The translations under genes were made by a program, and so were the position numbers. Positions 39,041-48,277 of a stretch of 64,000 nucleotides of DNA are shown piece after piece. This DNA comes from Lysobacterales bacterium. GTDB lineage: Bacteria; Pseudomonadota; Gammaproteobacteria; Xanthomonadales; SZUA-38. The notes below the pieces were generated by a model that worked only from the letters and a program-made list of their open reading frames with translations, did not search any database and was not told the origin of the DNA. The stretch spans positions 1-64,000 of the forward strand of contig JASJDM010000017.1 in NCBI GenBank assembly GCA_030065125.1, given 5' to 3'. Each line of letters starts with the position of its first letter. Position 1 is the stretch's first letter.

Positions 39041-40203
39041 AGTACATCGAGGAGTTCCGCCAGCAGGACCTGGCACGGAACCTGGCCGCGGCCATTCTTC
39101 AGGCGGCCGACACCGATCGTGATTACAAGCTGATGGAATTCTGCGGCGGACACACCCACGCCATCTTCCGCTACGGCATCCAGGACCTGATGCCCGACAA
39201 CGTCAGTTTCGTGCACGGGCCGGGCTGCCCGGTGTGTGTGCTGCCTGTCGGCCGCATCGACAACGCCATTGCCATGGCCCTGGATCACGACGTGATTCTG
39301 TGCATCTACGGCGACCTGCTGCGGGTGCCTGCCAGCGGTCGCAAGAGCCTGCTCAAGATCAAGGCTTCGGGTGCGGACGTCCGAATGGTGTACTCCACTC
39401 AGGACGCCCTCAAAGTCGCCCGCGACAACCCGGATCGGGAAGTGGTGTTTTTCGCCATCGGATTCGAGACCACCACGCCACCCACCGCCGTGGCCATCAA
39501 ACAGGCTCACGCTGAGGACCTGAAAAACTTCAGCGTGTTCTGCAACCACGTGCTCACCCCGGCGGCTATCCAGAACATCCTGGAATCGCCGGAGGTGCGG
39601 GACATCGGATCGGTGCGCATCGACGGCTTTTTCGGGCCGTCCCACGTCAGTTCCATCATCGGCAGCCGGCCCTATGAGTTTTTTGCTGAGGAGTTCCAGC
39701 GGCCAGTGGTCATTGCCGGCTTTGAACCCCTGGACGTGATGCAGTCGGCCCTGATGCTGATTCGCCAGCTCAACGAGGGACGTCACGAAGTAGAAAACGA
39801 GTACACCCGGGTGGTCACCCGGGACGGAAACCTCAAGGCCCAGGCCCTGGTGGCCGAGGTATTTGAGCTGCGCCGGGCGTTTGAATGGCGCGGCCTGGGG
39901 CTGGTGCCTTACAGCGCCCTGCAGATCAAGCGGGAGTATGCCCACCTGGACGCGGAGCAGCGGTTTGACGTTCCAGCCATCAGCGCGTCCGACGTCAAGG
40001 GCTGTGAATGCCCCCGCATCCTGCGCGGCGCGGCCCGGCCGACGGACTGCAAGCTGTTCGGGGTGGTGTGCACGCCGGATAACCCCATGGGCTCCTGTAT
40101 GGTGTCCTCGGAAGGCGCCTGCGCGGCTTACTGGAGTTACGGCCGGTTTCGCCAGCCGGCACCGGAAGCTGGACTTGAAGACAGCGAGGAGGCCGTCGCA
40201 TGA
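39037..40203 (+). CDS. hypD: Hydrogenase Fe-cofactor assembly protein HypD
   Basis: A 388-residue iron-sulfur protein on which the Fe(CN)2CO moiety is built. Family signatures are FCGGHTHAIFRYG, GPGCPVCVLP, FFAIGFETTTPPTA and FCNHVLTPAAI. The C-terminal [4Fe-4S] ligands are in CECPRILRGAARPTDCKLFG and GSCMVSSEGACAAYW. HypD receives cyanide from HypE and CO from the HypX product. The start overlaps hypC and the end overlaps hypE by four bases. Confidence 0.96.
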   Translation: MKYIEEFRQQDLARNLAAAILQAADTDRDYKLMEFCGGHTHAIFRYGIQDLMPDNVSFVHGPGCPVCVLPVGRIDNAIAMALDHDVILCIYGDLLRVPASGRKSLLKIKASGADVRMVYSTQDALKVARDNPDREVVFFAIGFETTTPPTAVAIKQAHAEDLKNFSVFCNHVLTPAAIQNILESPEVRDIGSVRIDGFFGPSHVSSIIGSRPYEFFAEEFQRPVVIAGFEPLDVMQSALMLIRQLNEGRHEVENEYTRVVTRDGNLKAQALVAEVFELRRAFEWRGLGLVPYSALQIKREYAHLDAEQRFDVPAISASDVKGCECPRILRGAARPTDCKLFGVVCTPDNPMGSCMVSSEGACAAYWSYGRFRQPAPEAGLEDSEEAVA

Positions 40204-41261
40204 GCGCAGTTGCCAGGCCGGCTCCCAAACGGTTTCCGATCAGGCTGGACCTGAAGCGGGGCGCGGTGGACATGACCCACGGGAGCGGCGGGCGCGCCAT
40301 GGCCCAGTTGATCGAGGAGTTGTTTGTCCATCACCTGGACAATGAACTGCTGCGGCAGGGCAACGACCAGGCCTGCTTCCAGGTATCCGAAGGACGCATG
40401 GTGATGAGCACGGATGGTCATGTAATTTCGCCGCTGTTTTTCCCGGGCGGCGACATCGGATCACTGGCCGTGCACGGCACCGTCAACGATGTGGCCATGT
40501 CGGGCGCCCGGCCTCTCTACCTGTCGGCCGGGTTCATCCTGGAAGAGGGTTTTCCCCTGGCCGATCTGCAGCGCATTGTCGTCAGCATGGCCAAAGCCGC
40601 CAGCGCGGCCGGGGTGTCTGTCGTGACCGGGGACACCAAGGTGGTGGAGCGAGGCAAAGGCGACGGCATCTTCATTACCACCACCGGCGTGGGTGTGGTA
40701 CCTCCCGGGGTGGAGGTCTCCGGTGATCGCGCCCGGCCGGGTGACGCGGTGCTGGTCAGCGGCAGCCTGGGTGACCACGGGGTCACCATCATGTCCAGCC
40801 GTGAGAACCTGGAATTTGAAACCACCCTGCAATCGGATTCCGCCGCACTGAACGGCCTGGTGGACGATATGATCGCCGCCTGTCCCGGCATCCGCTGCCT
40901 GCGGGACCCGACCCGGGGTGGCCTGGCCACAACCCTCAATGAGCTGGCCGGCCAGTCCGGCGTGGGCATGCGGCTACGCGAAGACGCCATCCCGGTGAAG
41001 CCGGCGGTGACCGCGGCCTGTGAACTGCTTGGGCTGGATCCGCTGTACGTGGCCAACGAAGGCAAGCTGGTTTGCATCTGCGATCCGGCTGACGCCGAGC
41101 TCCTGCTCGCTGTGATGCAGGCCCATCCCAGGGGCCAGGACGCTGCCATGATCGGCGAGGTGGTGGCGGATGAGCACGGCTTTGTGCAGATGGACACCAG
41201 CTTTGGCGGCAGCCGCATGCTGGACTGGCTCACCGGCGAACAGCTGCCCAGGATCTGTTGA
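40200..41261 (+). CDS. hypE: Carbamoyl-dehydratase HypE
   Basis: A 353-residue enzyme that converts the S-carbamoyl group supplied by HypF into thiocyanate on its C-terminal cysteine, the source of the two CN ligands. It has the AIRS-like ATPase fold with MTHGSGGRAMAQLIEE, GDIGSLAVHGTVNDVAMSGA and RDPTRGGLATTLNE. The essential C-terminal motif LPRIC is intact as the final residues. Confidence 0.96.
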   Translation: MSAVARPAPKRFPIRLDLKRGAVDMTHGSGGRAMAQLIEELFVHHLDNELLRQGNDQACFQVSEGRMVMSTDGHVISPLFFPGGDIGSLAVHGTVNDVAMSGARPLYLSAGFILEEGFPLADLQRIVVSMAKAASAAGVSVVTGDTKVVERGKGDGIFITTTGVGVVPPGVEVSGDRARPGDAVLVSGSLGDHGVTIMSSRENLEFETTLQSDSAALNGLVDDMIAACPGIRCLRDPTRGGLATTLNELAGQSGVGMRLREDAIPVKPAVTAACELLGLDPLYVANEGKLVCICDPADAELLLAVMQAHPRGQDAAMIGEVVADEHGFVQMDTSFGGSRMLDWLTGEQLPRIC

Positions 41262-41268
41262 GAGAGTC

Positions 41269-42975
41269 ATGCGGATCCTGCTGCTATGCCACTCCTTCAA
41301 CAGCCTCAGCCAGCGGCTGTTCGTGCTGCTGGGCGAGCTGGGTCATGAGCTGTCCGTGGAGTTTGACGTCAACGACGGGGTGACCCTGGAAGCGGTCGAG
41401 CTGTTCCAGCCCGACCTGGTGGTGGCGCCGTTTCTCAAACGCGCCATCCCGGAGGCGGTCTGGAGCCGCTACACCTGCCTGGTTGTGCACCCCGGCATCG
41501 TGGGGGACCGCGGCCCGTCGGCCCTGGACTGGGCCATACTCAACGGCGAGCGCCGCTGGGGGGTGACCGTGCTGCAGGCCAATGCCGAGATGGATGGCGG
41601 TGATATCTGGGCCACACATGAATTTGACATGCGTGATGCCTCCAAGGCCAGCCTTTACCGCAACGAGGTGACCGACGCCGCAGCGTCAGCGGTGGTGGAG
41701 GCCATCGAGAAAATCCAGTCGGGCAGTTTCCGGCCGACTCCGCTGGATCCGGCGCGGGCGCGCGGGATCAAGCGCCCGCTGGTGACTCAGCAGGACCGCG
41801 CTATCGACTGGCAGCGGGACGACACCGCCATGGTGTTGAAAAAAATTCGCAGCGCTGACGGCTTCCCGGGTCTGCGCGACGAGATCGCGGGCCGTGAAGT
41901 GTTTCTGTACGACGCCAGCCCGGCGCCGGGATGGTCCGGAGAGCCTGGCCTGCTGCTGGCCCGCAGCGGCGGTGCGGTGTGCCGCGCCACGGTCGATGGC
42001 GCTGTTTGGATCGGGCACCTGAAAGACAAGGGCTCGGTTCATCCCTTCAAGCTGCCCGCCACCCAGGTGCTGGCGGGCCCGGCAGGCGAACTTCCCCAGG
42101 TGTCCACCTCGGCCGAATTCGGCTGCGGGGTCATTCGCTATGAAGAAAAGGACCAGGTCGGTTACCTGCATTTTCCGTTCTACAACGGCGCCATGAGCAC
42201 ACGCCAGTGTGAAAGCCTGCGTCGCGCTTTCCTCGCCGCCCGAGGGCGCGACACCCGGGTGATCGTGCTGATGGGTGGGCCGGATTTCTGGTCCAACGGC
42301 ATGCATCTGAACGTTATCGAGGCGGCGTCCAGCGCGGCTGACGAATCCTGGCGCAACATTAACGCCATCGATGACCTGGCCCGGGAGATCATCCAGACTA
42401 CGTCCCACCTGACTGTTTCGGCCCTGCGTGGCAATGCCGGTGCCGGGGGGGTGTTCCTTGCCCGGGCGGCCGACCGGGTTATCGCCAGGCAGGGGGTCAT
42501 CCTCAATCCCCACTACAAGGACATGGGCAACCTGTACGGATCCGAGTACTGGACCTACCTGCTGCCTCGCTGCGCCGGTCAGGAACAGGCAGACCGGATT
42601 GCCCGGGCCCGGTTGCCCATGGGAGTCCGGGAAGGCCAGTCCCGGGGGCTGGTGGACGAATGGTTTGACCAGGACGCCCGACAGTTTGAACGGACCATTG
42701 TCGAGCAGGCCGGCGCCCTGGCGGATGCGCCGGACTTTGCCGAGCGCCTGCAGGAGAAAGCCCGTCGGCGGAGACGGGACGAAGCAGAAAAGCCGCTCAG
42801 CGCCTATCGGGACGAGGAGCTGGCCCGCATGAAACTGAATTTTTACGGGTTCGATCCCAGTTACCACGTCGCCCGCTATAACTTTGTCTACAAGGTGCCC
42901 AAATCACGTACGCCGCTGACCATTGCCCGTCACCGGCGGTCGGACAGCGAGACGGCACTGAGGAATGTCTCATGA
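41269..42975 (+). CDS. hypX: HypX/HoxX, CO-ligand synthase for hydrogenase under air
   Basis: A 568-residue two-domain enzyme. The N-terminal half is a formyl-tetrahydrofolate-binding transferase (VVHPGIVGDRGPSALDWAI, QANAEMDGGDIWAT). The C-terminal half is an enoyl-CoA-hydratase-like domain (VLMGGPDFWSNGMHLNVIEA, LRGNAGAGGVFLARAADRVI). HypX takes the formyl group from N10-formyl-THF and releases CO for the active-site iron, allowing maturation in oxygen. GAGAGAG precedes the ATG at 41269. An in-frame ATG 33 codons upstream lies inside hypE and is ignored. Confidence 0.95.
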   Translation: MRILLLCHSFNSLSQRLFVLLGELGHELSVEFDVNDGVTLEAVELFQPDLVVAPFLKRAIPEAVWSRYTCLVVHPGIVGDRGPSALDWAILNGERRWGVTVLQANAEMDGGDIWATHEFDMRDASKASLYRNEVTDAAASAVVEAIEKIQSGSFRPTPLDPARARGIKRPLVTQQDRAIDWQRDDTAMVLKKIRSADGFPGLRDEIAGREVFLYDASPAPGWSGEPGLLLARSGGAVCRATVDGAVWIGHLKDKGSVHPFKLPATQVLAGPAGELPQVSTSAEFGCGVIRYEEKDQVGYLHFPFYNGAMSTRQCESLRRAFLAARGRDTRVIVLMGGPDFWSNGMHLNVIEAASSAADESWRNINAIDDLAREIIQTTSHLTVSALRGNAGAGGVFLARAADRVIARQGVILNPHYKDMGNLYGSEYWTYLLPRCAGQEQADRIARARLPMGVREGQSRGLVDEWFDQDARQFERTIVEQAGALADAPDFAERLQEKARRRRRDEAEKPLSAYRDEELARMKLNFYGFDPSYHVARYNFVYKVPKSRTPLTIARHRRSDSETALRNVS

Positions 42976-44456
42976 GCACATTACCCACCGTACTGATCCT
43001 CGATGACGAGGTTCGCAGCCTGGAGTCCATGCAGCGGATCCTGCAGGACGACTTCGAAATTCTGACCGCCAGCAGCGCCGCTGAGGCGGAGCAGTTGTTG
43101 GAGAAGGAATGGGTGCAGATCATCCTGTGCGATCAGCGCATGCCGGACATCACCGGGGTGGAATTCCTCAAGCAGGTCCGGGAGCAATGGCCCGATGTGA
43201 TCCGCATGATCATTTCCGGCTACACCGACAGCGAGGACATTATCGACGCGGTCAACGACGCGGGAATCTACCAGTACATCACCAAGCCGTGGAACCCGGA
43301 GCAGCTGATCCTGACTCTGCGCAACGCGGCTCACCTGTTTCAGCTGAATCGCCAGAACGAGCTGCTGTCGGTGGAGCTGAAACTGTCGCCCCGGAAGCTG
43401 GAAGAGGACGTCACCGACAAGCGCGAGCGGCTGCGCAGCCACTACAGCGAAGACGACGGTATCGTGCGCGCCGAAGACAGCTGCTTGAACGAGGTCTGCG
43501 CCAGCCTCCGGCAGGTCTCACCCTTCGACGTCTCCGTGCTGCTCACGGGAGAATCCGGGACCGGCAAGGAGCTGGCCGCCAGGGCGCTCCACTACAACAG
43601 CCTGCGCTGGGAGAATCCGTTCGTGGTGGAAAACTGCGCCGCGCTGCCGGACGAGCTGCTGGAAAGCGAGCTGTTTGGCTACAAGCGGGGCGCCTTCACC
43701 GGGGCCACCGAGGACCGCACCGGGTTGTTCGAACGGGCCGCAGGCGGAACCGTTTTCCTGGACGAAATCGGCGAGGTCTCCCCGGCCTTCCAGGTCAAAC
43801 TGCTCAGAGTGCTGCAGGAGGGCGAGATCCGGCCTCTGGGCAGCGGCCGCACCCGCAAGGTAGACGTTCGCGTCATCGCGGCCACCAACCGGGACCTGGA
43901 GGCTGACGTCAGGGAAGGCCGCTTCCGCGAGGACCTTTACTACCGGCTGGCCGGCGTCACCATCTGCATGCCGCCGCTGCGCGACCGGCTGGGGGACATT
44001 CCGGTACTGGCCCGGGCGCTGCTGCACCAGGCCACCCACGCCCTGGGTAAACCGGCCACGGACTTCACCGATGAGGCGCTGGTCTGCCTGCAGCAGTATC
44101 ACTGGCCCGGCAACGTGCGGGAGCTGCAGAACGAAATCCAGCACATGCTGATCCTGGTCGACGGCGGCACCCTGGGGGCCGACCTGATTTCTCCGCGTGT
44201 GCTGCGCGCCGCCCCCCAGGAATCGGAGTCCATGCTCGATGCCATCGCCGGTGCCCAGGGGCCTTTGAAGACACGCATTGAATCGGTAGAAGCCAGCATT
44301 CTCCGAGAAACCCTGATCCGCAACCGCTGGAACAAGAGCCGTGCCGCGAAGGAGCTGGGACTGTCCCGGGTCGGGCTGCGCAGCAAGCTGGAGCGCTACG
44401 GGCTGGAGCGAATCGAGCAGCTGGACACCGGTGACGCCCGGGAGGCCACGGCCTGA
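42972..44456 (+). CDS. hoxA: HoxA, NtrC-family response regulator for hydrogenase genes
   Basis: A 494-residue sigma54-dependent activator. The receiver domain (residues 5-120) has the phospho-acceptor Asp54 in LCDQRMPD and Lys105 in ITKPW. The AAA+ domain has Walker A GESGTGKE (193-200), the sigma54-contacting GAFTGA loop (240-245) and [13 protein letters not shown]. The C-terminal Fis-type helix-turn-helix reads [21 protein letters not shown]. It overlaps hypX by four bases and precedes the kinase gene. In Cupriavidus the unphosphorylated form activates; whether that holds here is unknown. Its likely targets are the sites upstream of hyaA and hyaD. Confidence 0.96.
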   Translation: MSTLPTVLILDDEVRSLESMQRILQDDFEILTASSAAEAEQLLEKEWVQIILCDQRMPDITGVEFLKQVREQWPDVIRMIISGYTDSEDIIDAVNDAGIYQYITKPWNPEQLILTLRNAAHLFQLNRQNELLSVELKLSPRKLEEDVTDKRERLRSHYSEDDGIVRAEDSCLNEVCASLRQVSPFDVSVLLTGESGTGKELAARALHYNSLRWENPFVVENCAALPDELLESELFGYKRGAFTGATEDRTGLFERAAGGTVFLDEIGEVSPAFQVKLLRVLQEGEIRPLGSGRTRKVDVRVIAATNRDLEADVREGRFREDLYYRLAGVTICMPPLRDRLGDIPVLARALLHQATHALGKPATDFTDEALVCLQQYHWPGNVRELQNEIQHMLILVDGGTLGADLISPRVLRAAPQESESMLDAIAGAQGPLKTRIESVEASILRETLIRNRWNKSRAAKELGLSRVGLRSKLERYGLERIEQLDTGDAREATA

Positions 44457-44464
44457 GGCGCATC

Positions 44465-45811
44465 ATGAGCGGAGCGGAATCCAACCTTTCCCGGGACCAG
44501 GAGGTGACCCTCCAGTCCGTCCCGGAAAATACCTGGATCGAGGTGATCCAGAAGATGGAATCGGTGTACTCCGACCTGGTGGAAACCCAGATCAAGGAAG
44601 AGCAGAAGAACGCTGAGCTGGAGGAAGCCCAGCGCTTCATCCGCAGCGTATTGACCTCCATGACCGACGTACTGGTGGTGAGCGATCTTCGCGGGCGTAT
44701 CCAGCAGGTCAACCGGGCGCTCGAGGTGACCACCGGCCGGCCGGCCGGGCAGCTGCTGGGGCGGCCGCTGGCCAGCCTGTTCGCCGACGAATTCGCGGAT
44801 AAAGTTGAATCGTTCCTGGGCCCCCAGGAATGCGAGTCACTGATCGACTGCGAGGTGGGACTGAAAACCCGGGACGGCGGCACCGTGCCCCTGGCCATGA
44901 ACTGCTCCAACCGCTATGACGCTGACAACCGACGGGTGGGGACCGTGCTGCTGGGCCGTCCCATTGGTGAACTTCGCCTGGCGTACGACGATCTCCATCG
45001 TACCCACCAGGAGCTCAAGGAAGCCCAGGCCCAGCTGGTGCAGTCAGAAAAAATGGCGTCCCTGGGACGTCTGGTGGCGGGTGTCGCCCATGAACTGAAT
45101 AACCCCATCAGTTTCGTGTTTGGCAACATGCGGGCCCTGCAGCAGTATGGCGAGCGCATCAACCGGTTCCTTGGGGCCGTGGATGATCAGCTGCCGCCGG
45201 AAGAGCTGGCCAGGTTGCGCGAGATCGAAAAAATCGATCGCATCATGGCGGATATGGATTCCCTGATCGAAGGTACGTTGGAGGGTGCCGAGCGGGTTCG
45301 GGACATCGTCCAGGACCTGCGTCGTTATTCCACCCAGCAGACCGAGGCGGTCTGCCGCTTCGACCTGGCGGAGTCCGTGCGCAAAGGGGTGCGCTGGGTG
45401 CTGAAGGCCTGCCGGGTCAAGCCGGAAGTCGCATTTGACATGCCCGAGTCCGTGATGATCAGCGGGCGCCAGGGCCATGTGCACCAGATCCTGATCAACC
45501 TGGTGCAGAACGCCGTGGACGTGATGGAGGGTCAGCAGAAGCTGCAGATCGATATCGCCTGTGACCAGGGTTCTGAACGGGTCCGGGTCACCGTGCGCGA
45601 TCACGGGCCCGGCATTCCGGAGCAGCACTTCACGCGCCTGTTTGATCCGTTTTTCACCACCAAGCCGGTGGGTAAAGGGACCGGTCTTGGCCTGTCCATC
45701 TGTTATCGCCTGGCAACGGATCACGGTGGCGACCTGACCGCCCGCAATCACCCCGACGGCGGCGCCGAATTCAGCCTGGTGCTGCCGGTGGAGTACATGG
45801 ATCGTGGCTGA
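44465..45811 (+). CDS. hoxJ: HoxJ, soluble sensor histidine kinase of the H2-sensing chain
   Basis: A 448-residue cytoplasmic kinase with no transmembrane segment. It has an N-terminal coiled-coil-like helix (EEQKNAELEEAQRF), a PAS domain (about 60-165), the phospho-acceptor His209 in LVAGVAHELNNP, and the ATPase domain with N-box NLVQNAVDVME, RDHGPGIPEQHF and the G2 box GKGTGLGLS. These look intact, unlike the inactive HoxJ reported in C. necator H16. It should receive the H2 signal from HoxBC through the PAS domain and control HoxA phosphorylation. It overlaps hoxB by 8 bases. Confidence 0.95.
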   Translation: MSGAESNLSRDQEVTLQSVPENTWIEVIQKMESVYSDLVETQIKEEQKNAELEEAQRFIRSVLTSMTDVLVVSDLRGRIQQVNRALEVTTGRPAGQLLGRPLASLFADEFADKVESFLGPQECESLIDCEVGLKTRDGGTVPLAMNCSNRYDADNRRVGTVLLGRPIGELRLAYDDLHRTHQELKEAQAQLVQSEKMASLGRLVAGVAHELNNPISFVFGNMRALQQYGERINRFLGAVDDQLPPEELARLREIEKIDRIMADMDSLIEGTLEGAERVRDIVQDLRRYSTQQTEAVCRFDLAESVRKGVRWVLKACRVKPEVAFDMPESVMISGRQGHVHQILINLVQNAVDVMEGQQKLQIDIACDQGSERVRVTVRDHGPGIPEQHFTRLFDPFFTTKPVGKGTGLGLSICYRLATDHGGDLTARNHPDGGAEFSLVLPVEYMDRG

Positions 45812-46829
45812 AATCCCGTCGGCCAATGGTCTGTTGAACCTGCTGTGGCTGCAGTCCGGCGGCTGCGGTGGCTGCAGCCTGTCGCTGCTGGGCGCCGAAT
45901 CGCCGGATCTCCTCACCAGCCTGGAGGCGGCTGGCATTCGCCTGCTGTGGCACCCCAGCCTGAGCGAAGCCAGCGGCCAGGAGTTCCGGGCGTTGCTGGA
46001 GCGGCTGAAAAGCGGCGACCAGAAGCTGGACATCCTGTGCGTGGAAGGGTCCGCCGTAACCGGGCCCGACGGCAGCGGCCGGTTTCACATGATGGCCGGC
46101 TCCGACCAGCCCATGATGCGGTGGATCGAGGACCTGGCCGCCGTGGCGGGACAGGTCTTTGCCGTGGGCAGCTGCGCGGCTTACGGCGGCATCACGGCGG
46201 CCGGTTCCAATCCCAGCGAAGCCCGGGGCCTGCAGTTTGACGGCGACCGCCGGGGCGGCCTGCTGGGGGCCGACTTCAGCGGCAGGTCGGGCGCTCCGGT
46301 CATCAACATCGCGGGTTGTCCGGTGCACCCCAACTGGGTGACCGAGTCTCTGATGCAGTCAGCATCCGGTGAGCTGACCGAGGACCAGCTGGATGACCTG
46401 GGTCGGCCCCGCAGCTACGCCGATCACCTGGTCCATCACGGTTGCCCGCGCAACGAGTTCTACGAGTTCAAGGCCAGCGCTGAGAAACCCTCCGACCTGG
46501 GCTGCATGATGGAACACATGGGCTGCCTGGGCACCCAGGCCCACGGTGACTGCAACACGCGGCTATGGAACGGCGAGGGCTCCTGCCTGCGCGGCGGATT
46601 CGCCTGCATCAACTGCACCGCACCGGGGTTCGAGGAGCCGGGACACGCCTTTCACCAGACTCCCAAGATCGCCGGCATCCCGGTGGGGCTGCCCACCGAC
46701 ATGCCCAAGGCCTGGTTCGTGGCGCTGGCGTCCCTGTCCAAGGCGGCGACCCCCAAACGGCTGCGGGAAAATGCCGTGTCGGACCACATCAAGGTGGCGC
46801 CAAGGAGTCGGGAGCCCGGGGATACATGA
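45804..46829 (+). CDS. hoxB: Regulatory (H2-sensing) hydrogenase small subunit
   Basis: A 341-residue iron-sulfur subunit of the group 2b sensor hydrogenase. It starts (GTG) directly with LLWLQSGGCGGCSLSLLG and has no Tat signal, so it stays in the cytoplasm. Cluster motifs are GSCAAYGGITAAG, AGCPVHPNW, HHGCPRNEFYEF and CLGTQAHGDC. The proximal site is the ordinary CGGC type, in contrast to the six-cysteine site of HyaA. The tail (about 50 residues past the last cluster motif) is the part that normally holds two dimers and the HoxJ kinase together. Confidence 0.95.
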   Translation: MAEIPSANGLLNLLWLQSGGCGGCSLSLLGAESPDLLTSLEAAGIRLLWHPSLSEASGQEFRALLERLKSGDQKLDILCVEGSAVTGPDGSGRFHMMAGSDQPMMRWIEDLAAVAGQVFAVGSCAAYGGITAAGSNPSEARGLQFDGDRRGGLLGADFSGRSGAPVINIAGCPVHPNWVTESLMQSASGELTEDQLDDLGRPRSYADHLVHHGCPRNEFYEFKASAEKPSDLGCMMEHMGCLGTQAHGDCNTRLWNGEGSCLRGGFACINCTAPGFEEPGHAFHQTPKIAGIPVGLPTDMPKAWFVALASLSKAATPKRLRENAVSDHIKVAPRSREPGDT

Positions 46830-48277
46830 GCCGGCGCATCGTTGGTCCTTTCAACCGGGTGGAAGGCGATCTGGAGGTTCACCTGGACATCCAGTCCGGA
46901 CAGGTGGCTGACGCCCGGGTGGTGTCACCGCTGTATCGCGGGTTCGAACAGATCCTCAGCGGCAAGAATCCCCGGGACGCCCTGGTTTACACACCACGCA
47001 TCTGCGGCATCTGTTCCGTGGCCCAGTCAGCCGCGGCGGCTGCGGCCCTGGCCGATGCTCAGGGCCTGGCCATGCCGCCCAATGGCCGGCTGGCCACCAA
47101 CCTGGTCATGGCCACCGAGAATGTGGCTGACCACCTGACCCACTTTTACCTGTTTTTCATGCCGGACTTTGCCCGAGACATTTACTCCTCTGAACCCTGG
47201 TTCGAAGATGCCGCGGCCCGATTCAAAGCGGTGTCGGGCACCTCCGCCTCCCAGGTACTTCCCCCCCGGGCCGAGTTCATGCACCTGATGGGCCTGCTGG
47301 CCGGCAAGTGGCCTCACAGCCTGGCGATTCAGCCCGGCGGCATCACCCGCTCCATTGAGGTGGGCGAAAAGTCCCGCATGGTGTCCATCCTGTTCGGGTT
47401 CCGCCGGTTCCTGGAAGAGGTGCTGTTCGGTGACACCCTGGAGAACATCGCCGCACTGGATTCTGCGGATTCACTGCAAAGGTGGTTCGAGCAACAGCCC
47501 CCGGAAAGGGGCGACTTTCGCCGGTTTTTGCGATTGGCCCGGGAACTGGGTCTCGATGCACTGGGCCGGGGGCCGGACCGGTTCATGAGTTACGGCGTTT
47601 ACCCTGACCTTGAACAACCCCTGTTCAAGGCCGGCGTCTGGTCCGCTGATGAAAGCCATGCCGTGGATGCCCGGACAATTGCTGAGGACCTGAGCCACAG
47701 CTGGATGGCCTCACGCGGTCAGCCGCTGCACCCCTACGACGGCATCACCCGGCCCGACGCCGATGCGGAGGGTGCCTATACCTGGTGCAAGGCGCCGCGG
47801 CTGGATGGGGAAGTGGTCGAGGTTGGCGCCCTGGCCCGCCAGGTGATCGACGGCCATCCCCTGGCATTGTCCCTGGTGAGGGAAAGCGGCGGCAACGTGC
47901 GTAACCGGGTGGTGGCGCGCCTGCTGGAGATCGCCCGGGTGGTGATGGCCATGGAGGGCTGGGTCAGGGCGATCCGGCCCGGAGACGCCTTCTGCACCCA
48001 GGCCGAGCTGCCCGGGGATTGCAGCGGCTGCGGCATGATCGAGGCCGCCCGGGGCAGTCTGGGCCACTGGCTCAAAATCCGGGACGGGCGGATCGACAAC
48101 TATCAGATCATTTCTCCCACTACCTGGAATTTTTCGCCGCGGGATCAGCGGCAGGTCCCGGGCGCCCTGGAGCAGGCTCTGGTCGGGGCGCCGGTCCGGG
48201 TGGGCGAGGAAGAGCCGGTGACGGTGCAGCACATCGTCCGCTCATTCGACCCCTGCATGGTGTGCACGGTGCACTGA
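46826..48277 (+). CDS. hoxC: Regulatory (H2-sensing) hydrogenase large subunit
   Basis: A 483-residue catalytic sensor subunit. L1 is RICGICSVAQS and the protein ends DPCMVCTVH with no extension, so it needs no maturation protease, a hallmark of regulatory hydrogenases. Residue 62 is Ile (CGIC) and residue 110 is Phe (HFYLF). These are the two bulky residues that narrow the gas channel and keep oxygen out in C. necator HoxC, at the same numbers. The ATG at 46826 overlaps the hoxB stop; a longer frame upstream lies within hoxB. HypF begins immediately after the stop. Confidence 0.96.
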   Translation: MSRRIVGPFNRVEGDLEVHLDIQSGQVADARVVSPLYRGFEQILSGKNPRDALVYTPRICGICSVAQSAAAAAALADAQGLAMPPNGRLATNLVMATENVADHLTHFYLFFMPDFARDIYSSEPWFEDAAARFKAVSGTSASQVLPPRAEFMHLMGLLAGKWPHSLAIQPGGITRSIEVGEKSRMVSILFGFRRFLEEVLFGDTLENIAALDSADSLQRWFEQQPPERGDFRRFLRLARELGLDALGRGPDRFMSYGVYPDLEQPLFKAGVWSADESHAVDARTIAEDLSHSWMASRGQPLHPYDGITRPDADAEGAYTWCKAPRLDGEVVEVGALARQVIDGHPLALSLVRESGGNVRNRVVARLLEIARVVMAMEGWVRAIRPGDAFCTQAELPGDCSGCGMIEAARGSLGHWLKIRDGRIDNYQIISPTTWNFSPRDQRQVPGALEQALVGAPVRVGEEEPVTVQHIVRSFDPCMVCTVH

